NCBI GenBank assembly: GCA_016125255.1
Contig: WGMD01000022.1
Location: 123,372-187,371 of the forward strand
DNA length: 64,000 nt
DNA from: Planctomycetota bacterium
GTDB taxonomy: Bacteria > Planctomycetota > Phycisphaerae > Phycisphaerales > Zrk34
Direction of reading: 5' to 3'
Shown here: positions 58,751 through 64,000 of the stretch, piece after piece
How the letters are laid out: every line of letters starts with the position of its first letter
Position numbering within the stretch: position 1 is the first letter of the stretch
The notes under the pieces: generated by a model
The model's database searches: none
Told to the model about the DNA's origin: nothing
Seen by the model: only the letters and a program-made list of their open reading frames with translations
Position numbers and translations under genes: made by a program

Positions 58751-59083
58751 ATGATCTCGACCAGCGTCGATAAATCCGATGTCTTTCATGCGATCAGCCA
58801 TCCCGCCCGGCGGCGGATGCTCGATCTGCTCGCCGGGTCCGAACACGCCGTGAATGTCATTGCCGCCCATTTTCAGATGAGCCGCCCCGCCGTGTCGCAG
58901 CATCTTCGCGTGCTGCTGGATTCGGGGCTCGTCGCCGAGCAGCGGCACGGACGCGAGCGCCGCTACCGTCTCGTGCCCGAGCGGCTGGAACCCGTGCGCG
59001 AATGGATCGCTCTGTATGAGCGGTTCTGGGACGACCGTCTGTCGCGTCTGCAGAAGACGCTCGCCAAACGGAGCAAGGCGTGA
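58751..59083 (+). CDS. ArsR-family transcriptional regulator
   Basis: The 110-residue winged-helix repressor has the recognition helix region MSRPAVSQHLRVLLDSGLV and no obvious metal-binding cysteines. It resembles SdpR-type autorepressors that control a downstream SRPBCC gene, as here. An ATG at 58715 lies in the promoter, so 58751 is preferred. The stop overlaps the next GTG start (GTGA). Confidence 0.88.
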   Translation: MISTSVDKSDVFHAISHPARRRMLDLLAGSEHAVNVIAAHFQMSRPAVSQHLRVLLDSGLVAEQRHGRERRYRLVPERLEPVREWIALYERFWDDRLSRLQKTLAKRSKA

Positions 59084-59526
59084 GCGACAATGCGATTCGA
59101 CGCGAACTGATCGTCCCCCAATCGCGCGAGCAGGTTTGGGAGGCGATCACGGACCGCGAAGTTCTCGCGGAGTGGATGTTCCCCAATGACTTTGAGCCGC
59201 GCGTCGGGCATCGTTTCGCCTTTCATGTGCCGGGCAATCCGCAGGCGAAGTTCGACGGCCTCGTCGTCGAATGCCAGGTGCTCGAATGCGAAGCACCGAG
59301 CCGATTGGTGTTCTCATGGTCCGCGGGCGGGCCGGTGGTCGATACACGCGTGAGCTTCGAACTTGTGTCCGACGGCGAAGGGACGCGCATCCGTTTCGAA
59401 CACACCGGTTTCGATCTGGCGCATCCTTGGGGCGAGCAGGCATTCAAGGGTGCCGGCTACGGATGGGCGAAGATGCTCAAACAACTCGCCGCCGTGCTGG
59501 CCGATGCGGGCAGCGGAACAAACTGA
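59080..59526 (+). CDS. SRPBCC-domain protein
   Basis: The 148-residue START/Bet v1-like protein binds a hydrophobic ligand (RRELIVPQSREQVWEAITD, GWAKMLKQLAAVL). The start is GTG, overlapping the ArsR stop (GTGA). Gene pairs of this type are common and thought to sense or carry small lipophilic molecules. It is followed by a small membrane protein. Confidence 0.86.
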   Translation: MSDNAIRRELIVPQSREQVWEAITDREVLAEWMFPNDFEPRVGHRFAFHVPGNPQAKFDGLVVECQVLECEAPSRLVFSWSAGGPVVDTRVSFELVSDGEGTRIRFEHTGFDLAHPWGEQAFKGAGYGWAKMLKQLAAVLADAGSGTN

Positions 59527-59570
59527 GCGCCACGCGAGCGCAACATCATCATCCCTGTGAGGTCAACTTC

Positions 59571-59885
59571 ATGATCAGCAAAACCGTTCAGCGTTCGATT
59601 TTCCGATGGATTCATCTGATCGTCGCCATCCCGATCCTCGGCTGCATCTATGAGCCGGCCTCGGAAGTCGAGCAGTACGTTGACGGCGCACGGTTTCTCT
59701 TCGTCCCGATCATGCTCTTCACCGGCTACACCATGTATGCCGGCATGTTCTTCGCCATCCTCTGCGTGGCGGCATGGCTCGGCGCAATCTACCTGGGCGG
59801 CTTCGGCCCCGCCCTGCTCAGCCAGGTCCTCCTGCTCATCGGCAGACGCCTCTGGCTCCTCCTCCGCGCCCGGCGGGCGAAGTGA
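59571..59885 (+). CDS. Small membrane protein of ArsR operon
   Basis: The 104-residue protein has about three hydrophobic helices (PILGCIY at 20-26, FLFVPIMLFTGYTMYAGMFF, LGAIYLGGFGPALLSQVLLLIG). GAGG lies eight bases before the ATG, and the gene follows the SRPBCC gene by 44 bp. Its family is not recognised. It may work with the regulator and ligand-binding protein. Confidence 0.75.
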   Translation: MISKTVQRSIFRWIHLIVAIPILGCIYEPASEVEQYVDGARFLFVPIMLFTGYTMYAGMFFAILCVAAWLGAIYLGGFGPALLSQVLLLIGRRLWLLLRARRAK

Positions 59886-59890
59886 TCGAC

Positions 59891-60307
59891 TCACAACTTC
59901 GGCAGCGTCGCTGCGATGTGTTTGGGTAGTTGCGTGTCCGGATCAACGTCGCCGACCCATCCGTCGCCGTAGACGGATTCGACCACGCTGATGACGCCCA
60001 TGATGTGACGGTTGAATTCGTAGAGTTCCTCGGCGGGGACCCACAATTCCTGGCACGCACGCCCGCCGACGTCCTGAATCGGATAGCGTGCGGCAAAACC
60101 ATCCTCGACTTCGAAGCTCGTGACGAAGCCGACGTGCCCGGCCTCCGATTCCTTTGAGTTCCACGTCGTGCAGATCAGCCGGGCGTACTCGTGCGTGATG
60201 ACGGGATAGAAGATCGGCTGCCACGAAAGCCGCGGCGGAAACGCCCGCCAGCTCGACGAAGCGATTAATTCCAATTCCTTAAGACCCACCGGACGAAACA
60301 GAATCAT
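59891..60307 (-). CDS. ADP-ribosylation/crystallin J1-type protein
   Basis: The 138-residue protein matches the family beginning MILFRPVGLKELELI and containing FPPRLSWQPIFYPV, VGGRACQELWVPAEELYEFN. The name is historical and the function unknown. ATG 60307 is preferred over one 21 codons upstream. It is followed, in the opposite direction of transcription order, by the membrane gene 64 bp upstream on the same strand. Confidence 0.75.
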   Translation of the reverse strand: MILFRPVGLKELELIASSSWRAFPPRLSWQPIFYPVITHEYARLICTTWNSKESEAGHVGFVTSFEVEDGFAARYPIQDVGGRACQELWVPAEELYEFNRHIMGVISVVESVYGDGWVGDVDPDTQLPKHIAATLPKL

Positions 60308-60371
60308 TTGGAAGATTCCTTGAGGATACGATCCATCATACCCCGCTGCGCCGCCGGACCGATGCACCACG

Positions 60372-60755
60372 TCACCAGTTCATAGCGGCTCCTGCGAGCA
60401 ACCAGATCAACGCCGCCACCGCATGCACTGCCCAACGCCCATTCGGCCAACGGCGCGTCATGAGGATGGCAAATACCACATAGATAAGCGCTCCGAGGAA
60501 AGGCCGGATCACCCGCGGCACATACGCTCGGACCACGACAAGAAGCCAACCCGCGCCGTCGGTGGGGACTTCCATGAAGGCATCGACGAAGCATTCGCCG
60601 ATCGCACGTCGATAGTCCGGCGCATCGTTGGGTTGGTCGATATAGCGAACCAGCGTCCAGCCCAAGAGCATTGCTGCCACGACGAAAATATAAGGAGCCG
60701 CAAGGTGCAGCCGAGTCACGGCTCGATCCGGAGACGACGAACCGATTGACGACAT
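60372..60755 (-). CDS. Hypothetical polytopic membrane protein
   Basis: The 127-residue protein has about four hydrophobic segments (for example YIFVVAAMLLGWTLV, LLVVVRAYV, LGALIYVVFAILM, WAVHAVAALIWLLAGAA). No family is recognised and no strong ribosome site is seen. It is upstream of the crystallin-J1-type gene on the same strand. Confidence 0.6.
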   Translation of the reverse strand: MSSIGSSSPDRAVTRLHLAAPYIFVVAAMLLGWTLVRYIDQPNDAPDYRRAIGECFVDAFMEVPTDGAGWLLVVVRAYVPRVIRPFLGALIYVVFAILMTRRWPNGRWAVHAVAALIWLLAGAAMNW

Positions 60756-61243
60756 GATTCAACCATATGCCGGACACTGGCGATCAAACAATGGGAAACC
60801 GGCGAGTGGCAATGTCTCGATTAGACGGGTTTGATTCGAAATGTCGGCTCGGCACCGTTCAATAGAACGAGTGCGCGGGCGTATCGATTTATCCCCCCCC
60901 CCCAATTTACGACGCTTTCGTATGAAATGCCTTTCAAGGGAGATGGATGAAATTTTTTGACCGGCACGGGCGGCGCTCTTCCATTAGGGTTTGATGATGA
61001 CTACAATGCGGTCAGGGAAACCGGACGCATTTTTACCGTTCGGTATGCATGATTCGGGTTGATGGGGCAATGGTTGCCTCGTCGTCGCCGATTTAGAGGG
61101 TACCGAAAGGTCCGTTCGACTGACGGTTTTTTGAATTCGTACAACAGGGTACGTCAAAAACAGTGATGGGTAGTCGAGGCGGCCGGTCGGGCTTCTCGCA
61201 GTGAGGCGATTCATCAATCCTGTTGGGCTACAGGAGGTCTTTC
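60756..61243. other. Gap with poly-C tract and csp leader
   Basis: No gene is supported here. An 11-C run (60893-60903) lies near the middle. A weak hairpin (CCGT/ACGG, 61112-61126) with six T residues at 61127-61132 could be a minor terminator or attenuator in the cold-shock leader. A strong AGGAGGT ribosome site (61232-61238) precedes the csp ATG. Confidence 0.5.
61112..61132 (+). terminator. Possible weak terminator or attenuator before csp
   Basis: A four-base-pair stem (CCGT with ACGG) is followed by TTTTTT. It is short and thus uncertain, but its place 112 bp before the csp ATG fits a leader element. Confidence 0.3.
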
Positions 61244-61552
61244 ATGCCCAGAGGGCAAGTCAAGTGGTTTGACCCGAAGAAGGGTTACGGGTTTCTTGTC
61301 GGGCCGGAAGGCCAGGACGTGTTCGTTCATTATTCGCAGATCCAATCGGAGGGCTTCCGCGCTCTGAAGGACGGCGAATGGGTCGATTACGAACTGGTGC
61401 AGGGCGACAAGGGTTTTCAGGCCCGGGACGTGAAGCAGCCGAGCGACGGGGCGACGCCGCCGCGTTCCTCGGCACCGGTGGACAAGCCGGCTTCCGCCCG
61501 CAGCGCCGCCCCCCCGCCGGTCAGCGGCGGGTATCAGGGCGCGGACGACTGA
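61244..61552 (+). CDS. Cold-shock domain RNA-binding protein
   Basis: The 102-residue protein has a cold-shock domain (residues 1-68) with RNP1 KGYGFL and RNP2 VFVHY, then a disordered Pro/Ala/Ser tail (69-102). It binds single-stranded nucleic acid. AGGAGGT lies five bases before the ATG, an excellent start. An in-frame ATG 7 codons upstream lacks support. Confidence 0.92.
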   Translation: MPRGQVKWFDPKKGYGFLVGPEGQDVFVHYSQIQSEGFRALKDGEWVDYELVQGDKGFQARDVKQPSDGATPPRSSAPVDKPASARSAAPPPVSGGYQGADD

Positions 61553-61688
61553 GGCGTGTCCGCCCGTGGCTCGTGCGGGTCGATGTGTGCGGATGTGATT
61601 CGTGGTGTGTGCATCTGTTGCGCCCGTCGCGGACGTGTTCCGTCCCTTATTCCATTACAATCTGACGCCAACCGCAAAGGGCGCCCGC

Positions 61689-62531
61689 ATGCAATGGTTC
61701 GCCTTGGGCTTCGGGTGCGGCGTGCTGGCCACGCTGCCGCTGATCATCTACGCTTCGCGACGCACCGCACGGCGCGTCCGCAAGCTGGAGCAGCGCGCCC
61801 GCAGTGCCGAGCGCCTCGCCGAACTGGGCACGCTTACCGGCGGCCTCGCCCATGAAATCAAAAACCCCCTCTCCACGATCGGCCTGAACCTCCAGCTCCT
61901 CGGCGAATCCGTCCGCGACGCCGACCTGCCCGCCCCGCTGGGCCCCCGCCTCAATAAGCGCATCCAAGCCCTCGCCGATGAAACCCATCGCCTCAAGGGC
62001 ATTCTCGAAGACTTCCTCGCCTTCGCCGGTCGCATGCGACTCGACCCCCAGCCCGTCGAAGTCAACAAGCTCGTCGAACAGCTCGTCGACTTCTACCTCG
62101 CGCAGGCCCAGGCGTCGGGTGTGCAGCTTCGCACACAGCTCGACCCCGAAGCCGGGACCGTCCCGCTGGACCCGACGCTCTTCAAGCAGGCGCTTTTGAA
62201 CCTGCTCATCAACGCCACGCAGGCGATGGTCGAAGCCCGCTACTCCGACAAACCGCACGGCGGGGCGAGCGATCTGATCCTCCGCACCGAGCGCACGCGC
62301 GACGGTGTGGCGGTCCATGTCATCGACACCGGCCCCGGCATCGACGCCGACACGCAGGCCAAAATCTTCCACCCCTACTTCTCCACCAAAAAAGGCGGCA
62401 CCGGCCTCGGACTCCCCACCGCCCGACGCATCATCGAAGAACACGCCGGCCACCTCACCGTCCACTCCGACCCCGGCCAGGGCAGCGACTTCACCCTCCA
62501 CATCCCCCGCGATCCCCCCGCCCCCGTTTAG
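61689..62531 (+). CDS. Membrane sensor histidine kinase, NtrB-like
   Basis: The 280-residue protein has one N-terminal membrane helix (about residues 5-22), a coiled-coil link, a HisKA region (LAHEIKNPLSTIGLNLQLL, His about 56) and a HATPase domain (LLNLLINATQAM, DTGPGID, GTGLGLPTARRI). No response regulator is adjacent. Upstream in-frame codons overlap the csp 3' region and are rejected. Confidence 0.88.
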   Translation: MQWFALGFGCGVLATLPLIIYASRRTARRVRKLEQRARSAERLAELGTLTGGLAHEIKNPLSTIGLNLQLLGESVRDADLPAPLGPRLNKRIQALADETHRLKGILEDFLAFAGRMRLDPQPVEVNKLVEQLVDFYLAQAQASGVQLRTQLDPEAGTVPLDPTLFKQALLNLLINATQAMVEARYSDKPHGGASDLILRTERTRDGVAVHVIDTGPGIDADTQAKIFHPYFSTKKGGTGLGLPTARRIIEEHAGHLTVHSDPGQGSDFTLHIPRDPPAPV

Positions 62532-62533
62532 CG

Positions 62534-62549
62534 AGCGGGCTTGCCCGCT
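62534..62549 (+). terminator. CTTG-loop hairpin after the histidine kinase gene
   Basis: AGCGGG-CTTG-CCCGCT begins three bases after the stop. It shares the CTTG loop with hairpins at 7256 and 25001 but has a different stem sequence. No T-run follows. Confidence 0.45.
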
Positions 62550-62616
62550 GGTAGCGTCCGACGGATGGGGGGATTGGTTTAACTGGTTAACCCTCCCCCC
62601 GCCGATACACTTGAAT

Positions 62617-63921
62617 ATGGACGCTGTGCAAACCGTATATCACGAACTGGAGCTCACGCACGATCCGGACAACATTTACCATCAGGTCATCGGGGCTGTG
62701 CTGACGACGGCCCATCGCATGGACCTGCCGCGCAAGCTTCAGTTGATTCTCGCGCAGCCCAAGAACGAACTGATGGTGCACTTCCCCGTCCGCATGGACG
62801 ATGGCCACGTCCGACTTTTCAAGGGCTACCGCGTGCAGCACAACAATGTGCTGGGCCCCTACAAGGGCGGCATCCGGTATCACGCCGACGTCGCGCTCGA
62901 TCACGTCAAAGCCCTCGCGGCGATCATGACCATGAAATGCGCCCTGGTGCATCTGCCCTTCGGCGGGGCGAAGGGCGCCCTGCGCGTCGATCCGCACACG
63001 CTCTCGCCCAACGAGCTCGAGCACGTCACGCGCCGATTCACCAGCGCCCTCGGCTCCAACATCGGGCCCGACTACGACATTCCCGCGCCCGATGTCGGCA
63101 CCAATGCGCAGATCATGGCGTGGATGGCTGACACGTACATGAACCTCACCGAGCCGCATCATCGCCGCTCCGGCCTCGCCGTCGTCACCGGCAAGCCCTA
63201 CGAATTCGGCGGTTCCGCCGGCCGCGAAAAAGCCACCGGGCAGGGCCTCGTCTACGTCCTCGATGAAATGCTCCCCGACATGGGCTACACCGATCTGTCT
63301 AAACTCACCTTCAGTCTCGTCGGCTACGGGAACGTCGGTTCGTGGACCGGCCGGCTCCTCGCCGAACGCGACTGCAAGCTCAAGGCCGTCCTCGACCACA
63401 CCGGCGCCATCCGCCGCGACGACGGCATCGACGCCCGCGCCCTCGCCCAATACGTCGCCGAACATGGCGGCGTGGCGGGATTCCCGAACGCCGAGGCCGT
63501 GAGCCCCGATGATTTTTACACGACGAGCGTCGATCTGTTCATCCCCGCCGCGCTCGAGCAGATGATCACCCCCGATGTCGCCCGCAAGCTTCAGTGCAAG
63601 GTGCTTGTCGAAGCCGCCAACGCCCCGACGACGCCGCAAGCCGAACGCGTCCTCATCGACCGCGGCATCGAACTGCTCCCCGCCATCCTCTGCAACGCCG
63701 GCGGCGTCACCGTCAGCTACTTCGAATGGAACCAGAATCGCCAAAGCGAATCATGGGACGCCGACACCATCGACGAAATGCTCCGCCGTCACATGACCCT
63801 CGCTGCCCGCCGCGTCAAACTCGCCGCCCAGACCTACCAGTGCGACATGCGCATCGCCGCCTACGCCGCCGCCTTAAGCTACATCGCCAAAGTCTACAAC
63901 TACCGCGGCATCTTCCCCTGA
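62617..63921 (+). CDS. Glu/Leu/Phe/Val dehydrogenase, glutamate-type
   Basis: The 434-residue enzyme reversibly deaminates glutamate (or similar amino acids) to the 2-oxo acid. It has the substrate-binding lysine motif YKGGIRYH, catalytic Lys in PFGGAKGAL (about 120), DIPAPDVGT and the nucleotide motif GYGNVGS (about 236). Length matches class I glutamate dehydrogenases. No clear ribosome site lies before the ATG at 62617. The gene ends 79 bp from the window edge, which ends in a C-run. Confidence 0.92.
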   Translation: MDAVQTVYHELELTHDPDNIYHQVIGAVLTTAHRMDLPRKLQLILAQPKNELMVHFPVRMDDGHVRLFKGYRVQHNNVLGPYKGGIRYHADVALDHVKALAAIMTMKCALVHLPFGGAKGALRVDPHTLSPNELEHVTRRFTSALGSNIGPDYDIPAPDVGTNAQIMAWMADTYMNLTEPHHRRSGLAVVTGKPYEFGGSAGREKATGQGLVYVLDEMLPDMGYTDLSKLTFSLVGYGNVGSWTGRLLAERDCKLKAVLDHTGAIRRDDGIDARALAQYVAEHGGVAGFPNAEAVSPDDFYTTSVDLFIPAALEQMITPDVARKLQCKVLVEAANAPTTPQAERVLIDRGIELLPAILCNAGGVTVSYFEWNQNRQSESWDADTIDEMLRRHMTLAARRVKLAAQTYQCDMRIAAYAAALSYIAKVYNYRGIFP

Positions 63922-64000
63922 CCCCGCCCCCCGGTTCACGACGCCGCTCGCCGGGCAGCACTCCCCCGTCCACACCCCGCGCCTTGCACCCCCCCCCCCC

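Overview
The window looks like a high-G+C chromosome segment of a planctomycete, most likely class Phycisphaerae. This is inferred from gene content: a PSD1/DUF1549/DUF1553 cytochrome protein paired with a DUF1501 protein, a PVC-type dehydrogenase with a C-terminal CxxCH haem site, DUF1080, a secreted sulfatase, gvs1-type ECF sigma factors, PEP-CTERM proteins and many pseudopilin-like FTLIE proteins. No 16S rRNA or other taxonomic anchor is present. No CRISPR array, phage or intact insertion sequence was seen. Genes lie on both strands in short operons.

Region 1 (1-25.9 kb) is mostly housekeeping and catabolic. It holds a fused indolepyruvate:ferredoxin oxidoreductase with a DUF3185 protein, prfB with a +1 recoding site, a P1B metal ATPase, an aspartate/aromatic aminotransferase, a DUF1080 protein, a soluble FHA-GAF histidine kinase, tRNA-His, a sulfatase, a PQQ-propeller protein with a hexose-6-phosphate mutarotase, a PVC dehydrogenase, GST and SDR genes, the quality-control group tig-SHOCT-clpX, a PIN-TRAM membrane protein, a small secreted protein and tRNA-Ser.

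Region 2 (25.9-46.6 kb, all on the minus strand) is the most striking part. Two cassettes of the same design lie head to tail. Each begins with an ECF sigma factor, followed by a FecR-type membrane protein, a PEP-CTERM protein with a VPTP signal and a pseudopilin-like protein. The outputs differ. Cassette 1 ends in PSD1 plus DUF1501. Cassette 2 ends in a large LamG protein, a GH2-type glycosidase and a Tat-exported metallophosphatase. The likely logic is surface sensing through FecR and sigma, display of one anchored protein, and release of a matching degradative set.

Region 3 (46.9-58.6 kb) has tRNA-Thr, an ABC-F ATPase, a secreted zinc-ribbon protein and a Gfo/Idh/MocA oxidoreductase. It then has three tandem paralogous PEP-CTERM proteins behind a highly structured leader, converging on an outer-membrane barrel, lipoprotein and secreted FecR operon that may form an envelope module.

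Region 4 (58.6-64 kb) holds an ArsR-SRPBCC-membrane protein operon with a readable promoter/operator, two small genes, a cold-shock protein, a second orphan histidine kinase and a glutamate dehydrogenase.

Two intergenic blocks (9703-9907 and 51318-51557) carry GTGCGC hexamers spaced at near multiples of one DNA helical turn. I cannot explain them by any gene.
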